Below are positions 9,374 to 16,712 of a DNA stretch of 64,000 bases, one piece after another. A program made the translations under genes and the position numbers. The notes under the pieces are model-generated. The model saw only the letters and a program-made list of their open reading frames with translations, searched no databases and had not been told where the DNA came from. The stretch is from JBBCJR01 sp037190805 (lineage in GTDB: Bacteria > Pseudomonadota > Alphaproteobacteria > Sphingomonadales > Sphingomonadaceae), in contig JBBCJR010000009.1 of assembly GCA_037190805.1 (NCBI GenBank), positions 30,093 through 94,092 of the forward strand, written 5' to 3'. How positions within the stretch are numbered: position 1 is the first letter of the stretch; each line of letters starts with the position of its first letter.

Positions 9374-10531
9374 TTAACATGATTCAGCTTCGCGAATCAT
9401 GTTACGCGCAATCAATATCTGCTGAATTTGTGATGTTCCCTCGTAAATGCGGAACAACCGGACATCGCGATAGAAGCGCTCGATTGAGTAATCGCTTGTA
9501 TATCCAGCGCCCCCATGAATTTGGACACAGCGGTCTGCGACACGGCCACACATTTCGCTCGCGAACAATTTGGCACAGGAGGCTTCAAGATTGATGTCAT
9601 GGCCTTCATCACGTTTGCGGGCCGCATCCATGACCATCGATCGCGCGGCGTAAATCTCTGCCTTGCTGTCTGCGAGCATCGCCTGGATCAGCTGAAATTT
9701 GGCGATCGGCGAACCAAACTGGCGTCGCTCCATCGCATAACGCAGGGCATCGTCCAGCATGCGCTCCGCCGCGCCCACGCTCACCGCGGCCAGGTGAAGG
9801 CGCCCCTTGTCCAGCACCTTCATCGCTGTCTTGAACCCGCGTCCCTCGACGCCACCAATCAATCGAGAGGCAGGAACACGGACATTGTCGAAGATGACGT
9901 CGCTGGTGTGGGTTCCCTGTTGCCCCATCTTCTTGTCGGGTTTGCCCACGGTCACGCCCGGCAAATCCCGTTCGACGATGAACGCGCTGATGCCGACGGC
10001 TCCCTTCTGGGCCTGATCGGTCCGCGCCATAACGGTAAAGATGTCGGCGTGGGGCGCGTTGGTGATGAATCTTTTAGTGCCGTTCAGGATATAATCGTCG
10101 CCATCGCGTTCAGCCCGGCTGGTCAATGATGCTGCGTCCGATCCGGAGTCCGGCTCCGTCAGACAGAACGAACCGATAATATCCCCCCGAGCCAGCTTCG
10201 GCAGATAGGCCTGTTTCTGTTCATCGGTGCCATCGAGGACGATCCCCATGGATCCAATGCCGTTATTGGTACCGATATAGGATCGGAAGGCAGGTGAGGT
10301 CATGCCCAACTCGATGGCGACGAGAACCTCCTCCTCCATCGTCAGGCCCAGACCGCCGAACTGCTCTGGCAGAGTCATGCCGAACAAGCCCAGATCTTTC
10401 ATCTGAGCAATAATGTCGGCACCGATGGCATCCTTTTCAGCGATTTCAACTTCTCGCGGCATCAGCTCTTCGCGGATAAATCGCCGCAAGGTATCGAGGA
10501 GTGCCTGTACTATCTCGGGATTGCGTATCAT
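9374..10531 (-). CDS. Acyl-CoA dehydrogenase
   Basis: A 385-residue FAD acyl-CoA dehydrogenase with the usual three-domain layout. The N-terminal helical domain includes FGMTLPEQFGGLGL, the middle beta domain includes GSFCLTEPDSGSDAASL (FAD/substrate site), and the C-terminal domain ends QIHGGAGYTSDYSIERFYRDVRLFRIYEGTSQIQQILIAR. In this subfamily the catalytic Glu is the one in IYEGT. The open frame runs about 300 bases farther upstream, but that part is remnant of an IclR regulator. The ATG at 10531 with AGGA five to six bases before it starts right at the family's N-terminus. It probably oxidises a short or branched acyl-CoA in the same pathway as its neighbours. Confidence 0.9.
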   Translation of the reverse strand: MIRNPEIVQALLDTLRRFIREELMPREVEIAEKDAIGADIIAQMKDLGLFGMTLPEQFGGLGLTMEEEVLVAIELGMTSPAFRSYIGTNNGIGSMGIVLDGTDEQKQAYLPKLARGDIIGSFCLTEPDSGSDAASLTSRAERDGDDYILNGTKRFITNAPHADIFTVMARTDQAQKGAVGISAFIVERDLPGVTVGKPDKKMGQQGTHTSDVIFDNVRVPASRLIGGVEGRGFKTAMKVLDKGRLHLAAVSVGAAERMLDDALRYAMERRQFGSPIAKFQLIQAMLADSKAEIYAARSMVMDAARKRDEGHDINLEASCAKLFASEMCGRVADRCVQIHGGAGYTSDYSIERFYRDVRLFRIYEGTSQIQQILIARNMIREAESC

Positions 10532-10549
10532 CTTGATCCTGACCGAGTG

Positions 10550-10952
10550 CTGCTTGAGTAAGTTATTGAGGCCTTTACGGTGTTGACCATGGCCTTGAGC
10601 CGTGGTCCGAGATCGTCCTCCAGCTTTTCGCGCGGCAGATCCGAGGCGAGGCACGCCAATGTCGAGCTGATACTTCCCGGACTTCGCGTCCCGCCTCAGA
10701 TAGCCGAGGCGCGATAGGGTATGGGCCAGCCGACTGAATTGTTGGCTTAGGTAAGCCGCATTTGCGTGCCAGATCCTGATTGCCCAGCAGGCTTTTCTCT
10801 GTCGTGAGGCCGTGCAGAATATCCAAACCGCGGGCAAGAGCGGTCACGAACTGACGATCGTCCTGTTCGATATCCAAAGGGCTGACACGCTTGCCGACAC
10901 ATGGGAGCCGGAGCAAAGCATGCGGCATTATCCCGCTCAGATTTGTTTCCAT
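10550..10952 (-). pseudogene. Remnant of an IclR-family regulator (frameshift plus internal deletion)
   Basis: Three reading frames each hold a piece of one IclR protein. The first frame gives FVTALARGLDILHGL and LARKCGLPKPTI, the start of the winged-helix DNA-binding domain. The second frame resumes at SRLAHTLSRLGYLRRD and SGKYQLDIGV; one extra A near 10740 explains the shift. The third frame then gives LPREKLEDDLGPRLKAMV, which resembles the extreme C-terminus of IclR proteins. The whole effector-binding domain (about 150 residues) that should separate the last two pieces is missing. The gene therefore cannot make a working regulator. It lies directly upstream of the acyl-CoA dehydrogenase and overlaps the end of the CoA transferase gene, so it was probably once the local regulator. 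Confidence 0.8.
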
Positions 10953-12175
10953 TGCTGAACCACCCCTTTCGCCTTCAGTTCCGCGAGGCGTTCGTCTTTG
11001 ATATCCAAATAGCGCGTTAATATCTGTTCGGTATGTTCACCCAGAATCGGTGCAGCATGACTGTATGTCACCGGCGTGTCGGATAATTTTATTGGACTTC
11101 CGACCATCTCAAACGCCGGATTTAGCGTGTGTGGCACATTGACCACCATGTCTCGCGCCGCCGTCTGTGGCTCGGCGAGCGCCTGCTCGATGTCGTTGAT
11201 CAGCCCCACGGGGACCTTGCGTTGATGGATGCGGCGGACCCAGTCGACGGCTTCGCCTCTGGCGAAGTGGACCGTCAGGATCTCGTCGAGCTCCGCCCGG
11301 TTGAGGATACGATCGCCATTGCGGATGAAGCGCGGATCATCGGCCAGTTCCGGCAGGCCGATCGCCTCGCTCATCGCCCGGAACTGGACGTCGTTGCCGC
11401 ACGCGATGATGAAGTCCTGATCGCTGGCACGAAACACTCGATAGGGAACGACATTGACGTGGGCATTGCCATAGCGCGGGGGCGACCGGCCCGACGCCAG
11501 ATAGTTCTGGCTTTGGTTTCCTAAGGTCGCCAGCTGAACGTCGAGCAGCGCCATGTCGATATACTGGCCGCGGCCGGTCCGCTCGCGGGCGAGCAGAGCT
11601 GCCTCGATGGCGATAGTAGAATATAGACCCGTCATCAGGTCGGCTACGGCGACGCCCACCTTCTGCGGCCCCCCGCCCGGCAGGTCGTCGCGCTCACCAG
11701 TGATACTCATCAGCCCGGCCATGCCCTGGATGATGAAATCGTAGCCCGGCTCCGCCGCCCTGGGGCCGGTCTGGCCGAATCCTGTGATGGAGCAATAGAC
11801 TAGGCGAGGATTCAGCTCCGATAGCGCGTCATAGCCCAATCCGTAACGGTCGAGCGTACCCTGCTTGTAATTTTCAATCAGGACATCTGCCTTCGCTGCC
11901 AGTGCTCTGATCAGTTCCTGCCCCTCGGGCGTCGCAATATCGATCGCGATCGAGCTTTTGCCGCGGTTGGCAGATTGATAATAGGCCGCCTCGCCGGTCT
12001 GCTGCCCCTCCTCGTCAGTCATCCAGGGCGGGCCCCAGGCGCGGGTATCGTCACCCGCGCCCGGCCGCTCGACCTTGACCACTTCGGCGCCGAGATCGGC
12101 CAGGATCTGACTGCACCAGGGCCCTGCCAGAATTCGGCTGAGGTCGAGTACGAAATGTCCCTCCAAGGCGCCCAT
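10937..12175 (-). CDS. Family III CoA transferase (CaiB/BaiF type)
   Basis: A 412-residue CoA transferase. The N-terminus VLDLSRILAGPWCSQILADLGAEVVKVERPGAGDDTR is the family signature, and NRGKSSIAIDIATPEG, ADVLIENYKQGTLDRYGLGY and SITGFGQTGP follow in order; the catalytic Asp is expected in the VADLMTGLYS region. ATG at 12175 follows GGGAAGAA. Enzymes of this family move CoA between carboxylic acids, for example succinyl-CoA:glutarate in the glutarate pathway. The adjoining upstream gene is a shrunken glutaryl-CoA dehydrogenase and a LysR gene diverges beyond it. That matches the known gcdR-gcdH-gcdG layout of pseudomonads, so glutarate-CoA transferase is the best guess. Confidence 0.85.
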   Translation of the reverse strand: MGALEGHFVLDLSRILAGPWCSQILADLGAEVVKVERPGAGDDTRAWGPPWMTDEEGQQTGEAAYYQSANRGKSSIAIDIATPEGQELIRALAAKADVLIENYKQGTLDRYGLGYDALSELNPRLVYCSITGFGQTGPRAAEPGYDFIIQGMAGLMSITGERDDLPGGGPQKVGVAVADLMTGLYSTIAIEAALLARERTGRGQYIDMALLDVQLATLGNQSQNYLASGRSPPRYGNAHVNVVPYRVFRASDQDFIIACGNDVQFRAMSEAIGLPELADDPRFIRNGDRILNRAELDEILTVHFARGEAVDWVRRIHQRKVPVGLINDIEQALAEPQTAARDMVVNVPHTLNPAFEMVGSPIKLSDTPVTYSHAAPILGEHTEQILTRYLDIKDERLAELKAKGVVQQWKQI

Positions 12176-12231
12176 TATATTCTTCCCGCAAACAACCGGG
12201 GCTTTCGAGCAAATCCGAAACCCCACCCAAA

Positions 12232-12456
12232 TCAGAGCGCTGCGATTCCGGTGATTGCCCGGCCCAGGATGAGCGCGTGGATGTCATGCGCTCCTTGGTA
12301 AGTTTCTACTGTCTCGAGATTCATCATGTGACGCATGACTTGATATTCTTCGGAAACGCCGTTGCCGCCGTGCATGTCGCGCGCGGGACGAGCGATATCC
12401 AACGCTTTGCCGACATTGCCCTCCAGCAAAAACGGATCTTCCCAGGAAAATGTCAT
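12232..12456 (-). pseudogene. gcdH: Internally deleted glutaryl-CoA dehydrogenase (gcdH remnant)
   Basis: A continuous 74-codon frame whose ends match the two ends of one enzyme. The first dozen residues contain FSWEDPFLLE, the conserved start of glutaryl-CoA dehydrogenase. The frame then jumps directly to VGKALDIARPARDMHGGNG, HMMNLETVETYQGAHDIHALILGRAITG, the C-terminal end including the Glu of the ETYQG loop. The roughly 320 residues between, which bind FAD and substrate, are gone, yet the frame is kept and a ribosome site (AGGTGGGC) precedes the ATG. The family length is about 395 residues. The product would be a mini-protein without a flavin site, so loss of function is expected. It sits between the LysR gene and the CoA transferase. 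Confidence 0.85.
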
Positions 12457-12534
12457 GTCGCCCACCTATCTCGTCGCGCGGCTTCCACGCACATTGAGCG
12501 GCAGCTAAAGTCAGGACAATGCTATTTTCGTTCC

Positions 12535-12561
12535 CATATGATCATATAGAGTGATCATATG
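12535..12561. promoter_or_regulatory. Perfect 10-7-10 palindrome over the LysR start codon
   Basis: Arms CATATGATCA (12535-12544) and TGATCATATG (12552-12561) are exact inverted copies around a 7-base spacer TATAGAG. The right arm includes the ATG of the LysR gene, and the site lies between the divergent gcdH remnant and lysR. LysR regulators typically bind such dyads in the shared promoter, so this is a strong autoregulation/activation site candidate. Confidence 0.65.
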
Positions 12562-13452
12562 TCGATTGATATCCGCATGCTTCGCCACTTCATCCTCCTC
12601 GCCGATGAACTCCACTTCGGTCGGGCGGCGGAACGCCTCGGCATCGCGCAATCCCTGCTCAGCGGGCAGGTCCGGCGCATCGAGGACGTGCTGGGCGGAC
12701 GCCTGCTGAACCGGGGGCGTCGGGCTGCGGTCAGCCTGACGCCCGCCGGACTCACCTATCTTCATGAAGCGCGGGAAGCCGTCGAGCGCCTGGATCGAGC
12801 GGAACGGGTCGGGCGACTCGCCATTCGCGGCGCGGCGGGTTCCGCACGGCTGGGCTATGTGTTTTCAGCAGCGATGAACGGTGTGCTGACCTCGGTCCTG
12901 ACCCTGATCCGGGAACGATTTCCACTGATCGATCTTAGCGTCGCCCCATTGGACACCCCTGCTCAATTCTCGGCGCTGGCCGAGGCACGGCTGGACATCG
13001 GTCTGGGCCGACCCATTGACGTCGTGCCCAATGGCGTTTCGACGCGCCTCATCCACAGTGAACCGATGCTGCTGGCATTGAGCGCCAGCCATTCGCTGTC
13101 GAACGCCGGCGCAATCCACCCCGCCGACTTGTGGCGAGAAACCTTTCTCGTCCCTCATATCAGGCGTAGCGTTTCAACGATGACGGCCGTGGCAGAGCTG
13201 GCTCGGATCGGCGATTTCGAAATGCCCGCCATAAGCGACTGTCGCGATTTCCTCACCGCCGTCAGCCTGGCCGCATCCGGAAATGGCGTGGTCTTGGTCC
13301 CCGCCTCACTGTCCAACCTCAGAGTACCCGGCGTGGTCTATCGCGAAATCGCGGACTATCCGGGCGTCATGGAACTGGTCATGGCTTGGCGCGGCGACCC
13401 CTCCCCTCTCGTCCAGAACCTGTTCACCGCTTTAACCAAAGAGGTGTTTTAG
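12559..13452 (+). CDS. LysR-family transcriptional regulator (GcdR-like position)
   Basis: A 297-residue LysR regulator. Residues 1-62 form the winged helix (MLRHFILLADELHFGRAAERLGIAQSLLSGQVRRIEDVLGGRLLNR), followed by the periplasmic-binding-protein-like effector domain (GYVFSAAMNGVLTSVLTLIRERFP and later). Length is normal and no break is seen. It diverges from the gcdH remnant and the CoA transferase, the arrangement of GcdR in glutarate catabolism, so it probably once activated, or still activates, that operon. Its ATG lies inside a perfect 27-bp dyad, which points to autoregulation. The effector is unknown. Confidence 0.85.
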   Translation: MSIDIRMLRHFILLADELHFGRAAERLGIAQSLLSGQVRRIEDVLGGRLLNRGRRAAVSLTPAGLTYLHEAREAVERLDRAERVGRLAIRGAAGSARLGYVFSAAMNGVLTSVLTLIRERFPLIDLSVAPLDTPAQFSALAEARLDIGLGRPIDVVPNGVSTRLIHSEPMLLALSASHSLSNAGAIHPADLWRETFLVPHIRRSVSTMTAVAELARIGDFEMPAISDCRDFLTAVSLAASGNGVVLVPASLSNLRVPGVVYREIADYPGVMELVMAWRGDPSPLVQNLFTALTKEVF

Positions 13453-13465
13453 TCTTCATGCCCCG

Positions 13466-13972
13466 GTGATCATCGACACCCTGGCGACACTGCGCGCAAT
13501 CCTCGTCGGCCGGGTGATCAAGGATGGCAAGACGATTGCCCGTCTGGATACGGTCGACGAGCGCGGGCATCAGCGTCGGCTCTGGCTGGCCCAGGGGCCG
13601 ATTGATGGCGATCAGCCGCTGGTCGCCTGGCAGCGCCGCGATCGCCTCCTGGCGCTGGCGACGCCGGCTGCGGAGCCGGGACGCTATCAGGTGGCCGCCG
13701 CCGCGCCGTTCAGCCTGGCGACCGCACACTCGATCCTCAGCCATGCCGGGCTGATCCATATGGACGACCCCGTCGGCAGCATGGACGCGGCGAGAGCCAG
13801 CAGCGGTCGGACCGGCGCCTTCTATAGCTGCGAGGCCGATCGGGTGACGATCATCGACTGGGACCTGGGTCTGGCGCAGACACGTCTTGGGGATGGTGAG
13901 GTTGGTGCCTGTCCCAGGCCGACCTGCTGCGCATCGCCTATCTCGCACCGGATATCGTCGCAGGCTGCTTGA
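13466..13972 (+). other. Unrecognised open frame, probably a decayed gene
   Basis: A GTG-started frame of 168 codons that begins 13 bases after the LysR gene. The first ~140 codons look like real protein (DTLATLRAILVGRVIKDGKTIARL and a hydrophobic APFSLATAHSIL part). The last ~25 residues are proline/cysteine/serine-rich and run across a recombinase fragment that is read in another frame, so the natural 3' end has been lost. I cannot place it in a family. The minus-strand frame over the same bases looks like a shadow. No clear ribosome site precedes it. It may be a truncated passenger gene of an old insertion at tRNA-Leu. Confidence 0.3.
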
Positions 13973-14082
13973 CCGGGCGAAAGCCGGTTGATCTGACGAC
14001 CACGACCTTATTCTTCCGCGACCTGCCGCTCGAATGGGATAAGCAGCGTGCGGCTCTGGGCTGCCCCTTGCATCACCAGTGA
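13912..14082 (+). pseudogene. C-terminal fragment of a large serine-recombinase-type protein
   Basis: The 56 codons before the TGA read DLLRIAYLAPDIVAGCLTGRKPVDLTTTTLFFRDLPLEWDKQRA. This resembles the end of the alphaproteobacterial recombinase family proteins whose tails read LLAPDIVEAIL.GRQP..LTL..L...P..WE.QR. Nothing of the catalytic domain is present upstream and there is no start codon, so it is a remnant. It lies 19 bp before one of the 109-bp repeats and about 175 bp from the 3' end of tRNA-Leu, which fits the scar of an old integrated element. Confidence 0.6.
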
Positions 14083-14100
14083 GGTCTGGGAAATGGCCTG

Positions 14101-14209
14101 CTGAGAATTCTCAGCAATATTCGCGATAACGTTGGCCGAAGCCGGGTCTCAGACCTCAGAGGCCTGACAGCACCCTACGGAAACGACGCGCAATTGCGTC
14201 ATTCCTGCT
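14101..14209 (+). repeat. 109-bp imperfect direct repeat, right copy
   Basis: Gap-free match to 5662-5770 with 16 mismatches by eye. It begins with CTGAGAATTCTCAG, a dyad, and ends CATTCCTGCT. It lies between the recombinase fragment and tRNA-Leu. The two copies enclose the whole catabolic cluster with its broken genes. Confidence 0.8.
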
Positions 14210-14256
14210 CCGCAATGCCTGGCGCACCCGTCAGGCTTCGCCAATTGTAGTCTGGG

Positions 14257-14341
14257 TGGTGCGGGCGGTCGGACTCGAACCGACACTCCTTGCGGAACCG
14301 GATTTTGAGTCCGGCGCGTCTACCAATTTCACCACGCCCGC
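14257..14341 (-). tRNA. tRNA-Leu (anticodon CAA)
   Basis: The minus strand folds as a class II tRNA. The acceptor arms are GCGGGCG and CGCCCGC with encoded ACCA. The D-arm contains TGGTAGACGC, the anticodon stem CCGGA/TCCGG closes the loop CTCAAAA giving anticodon CAA, and a long variable arm precedes GGTTCGAGTCC. The anticodon CAA reads UUG codons. Its 3' end faces the recombinase fragment and direct repeat, a usual side for integration. Confidence 0.95.
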
Positions 14342-14453
14342 GTTGATCGGTGTCCAGTCCGTTGCCGGAAACCGTTATCGCTTGCCCCTATAAGGGCACC
14401 ATCGCATCCTTGCCAGACCAGAATGGCAGGTCGCGTGCAGTGCGGGTCGAGGT

Positions 14454-14819
14454 TCAATCCCTGCGACGGGTTACACGGGCACTGGCGGTGCCATTGGCCA
14501 GCGCGCCTGGTTTTTCAACCACCACTTCGGCACTTTGCACCCCGGTTTCGGCGAGGCAAGCGGTTGCCAGCCGAGAGGCGAAGGTTTCGATGAGGGCGAT
14601 ATGCTGTTCCGCCAACGCCTCGGCATGACCGACAATACGGCTGTAGTCGACGGTTGCCGACAGACTGTCGGTGGTAACCGGGGAAACCTCGAGCCGCACC
14701 GCCACGCGCAACGTCTGCCGGCGACCTTCCTCATGGGGATAGGCACCGATCCTGGCGGCAAGACGGATGTCCTCCACCCGGACTTCCATCATCGTAGTCG
14801 AAGGTGTCGTCATCGTCAC
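14454..14819 (-). CDS. folB: Dihydroneopterin aldolase
   Basis: A 121-residue FolB-type protein: VEDIRLAARIGAYPHEEGRRQTLRVAVRLEV is the N-terminal strand-helix with the conserved glycine and glutamate, TVDYSRIVG is the central motif, and LIETFASRLAT holds the conserved helix with the active-site Glu. FolB splits 7,8-dihydroneopterin to 6-hydroxymethyl-dihydropterin in folate synthesis. A GTG start overlaps the folD stop by four bases (GTGA); an ATG at 14813 is an alternative. As the third gene of purU-folD-folB, it fits an operon that supports the high folate demand of O-demethylation next door. The conserved catalytic Lys region near the C-terminus (VEKPGALANG) is present. Confidence 0.85.
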   Translation of the reverse strand: MTMTTPSTTMMEVRVEDIRLAARIGAYPHEEGRRQTLRVAVRLEVSPVTTDSLSATVDYSRIVGHAEALAEQHIALIETFASRLATACLAETGVQSAEVVVEKPGALANGTASARVTRRRD

Positions 14820-15685
14820 CGACCCAACCCGTGCAGGGTCCTTGCCGCCGACAGGGTGTTGGCCATCAGGCAGGCGATGGTCATCGGGCCGACGCCGCCC
14901 GGCACCGGCGTCACGGCACGGGCATGGTCGAGTTCGGCTGTCACCGCATCACCGACGATACGTCCCTTCCCGGCCTCGTCGAACACGCGGTTGATGCCGA
15001 CGTCGACCACCACCGCTCCAGGCTTCACCCAGTCACCTCGCACCAAGCCAGGGCTGCCGGCGGCAACGATGACGATATCCGCCGCGCGAACGATATCGGG
15101 CAGGTTGCGGGTCAGGATGTGCGTCACGGTAACCGTGCACTCGCGCTCTAGGAGCAGCAGGGCGACGGGCTTGCCGACGATGTTCGACTTGCCGATCACC
15201 ACCGCCTTCAACCCACGATAATCGTCGATCACCGTGTCGAGCAGCATCATGCAGCCAAGCGGCGTGCACGGCACCAGAGTCTCGCTGCCGATCGACAACC
15301 GGCCGACATTGACCGGATGGAAACCGTCCACGTCCTTGGCCGGATCGATACGGTCGAGAACGAGCGACGCGTCGATCTGGCTGGGCAGCGGCAACTGGAC
15401 CAGGATACCGTGAATGGCCGGATCGGCATTGAGGGCATCGATCAGTTCCAGCAGCGCCGCCTCGCTGGTCGCCGCGTCGAGGCGATGTTCGATCGAACCG
15501 ATGCCTGCCCGGCCACAGGCCGCGACCTTGCGCCGCACATAGACCTGACTGGCCGCATCGTCGCCAACCAGCACCACCGCCAGCGCCGGGCGAGCGCCCG
15601 TCTCGGCCCGGAATGCCCCGACACCCGCGGCGACCTCATCGATCACCGTGGCGGCGAGCGCCGTGCCATCAATCACCTCGGCCAT
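14816..15685 (-). CDS. folD: Methylenetetrahydrofolate dehydrogenase/cyclohydrolase
   Basis: A 289-residue FolD. YVRRKVAACGRAGIGS contains the YxxxK-type catalytic motif (lysine in YVRRK), VQLPLPSQID is the second signature, and KAVVIGKSNIVGKPVALLLL is the Rossmann NADP site. The end PVPGGVGPMTIACLMANTL is the family hallmark. It interconverts methylene-THF, methenyl-THF and 10-formyl-THF. I take the ATG at 15685, which matches the family N-terminus MAEVIDG; a TTG overlapping the purU stop (TTGA) 15 bp upstream is possible. Here it links MetF to PurU in oxidation of the methyl group released by LigM. Confidence 0.93.
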   Translation of the reverse strand: MAEVIDGTALAATVIDEVAAGVGAFRAETGARPALAVVLVGDDAASQVYVRRKVAACGRAGIGSIEHRLDAATSEAALLELIDALNADPAIHGILVQLPLPSQIDASLVLDRIDPAKDVDGFHPVNVGRLSIGSETLVPCTPLGCMMLLDTVIDDYRGLKAVVIGKSNIVGKPVALLLLERECTVTVTHILTRNLPDIVRAADIVIVAAGSPGLVRGDWVKPGAVVVDVGINRVFDEAGKGRIVGDAVTAELDHARAVTPVPGGVGPMTIACLMANTLSAARTLHGLGR

Positions 15686-15696
15686 GGTGGCGACAC

Positions 15697-16557
15697 TCAA
15701 TGCTGAAAGACGACCGTCTTGCTTCCGTTGACGAACACCCGGCCTTCCAGATGGAACTGGACGGCGCTCGCCAACACCCGCCGCTCGATATCGCGGCCCT
15801 TGCGGACCAGATCGTCTGGGGTGTCGGCATGGGTGATCGGCTCGACGTCCTGATGGATGATCGGACCCTCGTCAAGGTCGGCGGTGACATAGTGGGCAGT
15901 GGCGCCGATCATCTTCACGCCGCGACCATGGGCCTGATGATAGGGCTTGGCCCCCTTGAAGCCGGGCAGGAAGCTGTGATGGATATTGATGCAGCGGCCA
16001 GCCAGAAACGCCGCCAGATCATCGGACAGAATCTGCATGTAGCGGGCCAGTACCACCAGCTCGGCACCCGTTTCCTCCACCAGCGCCTTGATTCGCGCTT
16101 CCTGCTCGGACTTCGTGTCTCTCGTGACCGGCAGATGATGATAGGAAATGCCGTCGATCAGCGAGATCGACAGCGCCTCGCGCGGATGGTTCGAGATGAT
16201 GCCGACGACATCCATGTCCAGTTCGCCGATGCGGTGACGATAGAGCAGATCGCCCAGGCAATGGTCGAACTTCGACACCATCAGCATCACCCGCGTGCGG
16301 TGGCCGGTTTCGTTGAGTTGCCACTGCATGCCAAGGTCGGCCGCCACCGGCTCGAACCGCTCCCTTAGCGTCACGATATCCAGCGCGGGGTCCAGCACCT
16401 CATAGTGCACCCGCATGAAGAACAGCCCCGTATCGGGGTCGTCGAACTGGTGCGAGCTGCGGATATTGCAGCCGTTTTCCGCCAGAAACGCGGCGACGGC
16501 GGCCACCAGGCCCGGCCGGTCCTCGCAGGTCAACGTCAAGATATGGGTGGTGTGCAC
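15697..16557 (-). CDS. purU: Formyltetrahydrofolate deformylase
   Basis: A 286-residue PurU. An N-terminal ACT domain (THILTLTCEDRPGLVAAVAAFLAENGCNI) is followed by a formyltransferase-like domain with the catalytic INIHHSFLPGFKGAKPYHQAHGRGVKMIGATAHYVTADLDEGPIIHQDV segment (Asn, His and Asp of the hydrolase site). I choose GTG at 16557, which follows GGAAGGAGAG and begins at the ACT domain; the open frame upstream runs into the promoter region. It hydrolyses 10-formyl-THF to formate and THF, regenerating the acceptor that LigM needs. First gene of purU-folD-folB, divergent from ligM. Confidence 0.93.
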   Translation of the reverse strand: MHTTHILTLTCEDRPGLVAAVAAFLAENGCNIRSSHQFDDPDTGLFFMRVHYEVLDPALDIVTLRERFEPVAADLGMQWQLNETGHRTRVMLMVSKFDHCLGDLLYRHRIGELDMDVVGIISNHPREALSISLIDGISYHHLPVTRDTKSEQEARIKALVEETGAELVVLARYMQILSDDLAAFLAGRCINIHHSFLPGFKGAKPYHQAHGRGVKMIGATAHYVTADLDEGPIIHQDVEPITHADTPDDLVRKGRDIERRVLASAVQFHLEGRVFVNGSKTVVFQH

Positions 16558-16624
16558 GGCGCCCCTCTCCTTCCCGGCGATGCCGAAGCAGCCCGCCGCG
16601 AGTCTCTTCAAATCTGTTTGCGAG

Positions 16625-16644
16625 ACATACAAAATAATGTATGT
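16625..16644. promoter_or_regulatory. Candidate DesR operator between purU and ligM
   Basis: ACATAC-N8-GTATGT, a perfect inverted repeat in the 155-bp gap between the divergent purU and ligM starts. The dyad centre is 68 bp from the purU start and 79 bp from the ligM start. A MarR-family gene of the DesR type lies downstream of metF. MarR proteins bind dyads of this size, so this is probably its operator controlling both operons. Confidence 0.6.
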
Positions 16645-16712
16645 GTTATCTACTAATTTCTGCCGACTCAGACGGTCGGCACCGTTCACGTCCAGAATCG
16701 ATGGAGAGGAAG

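Noticed and set aside
9374..10837. Acyl-CoA dehydrogenase with a 100-residue N-terminal extension
   Set aside because: The extension reads through a broken IclR gene; a proper ATG with ribosome site at 10531 starts the enzyme at its family N-terminus.
13424..13948. Minus-strand gene opposite the unrecognised frame
   Set aside because: Arg/Gln/Gly-rich composition typical of a shadow frame in high-GC DNA.
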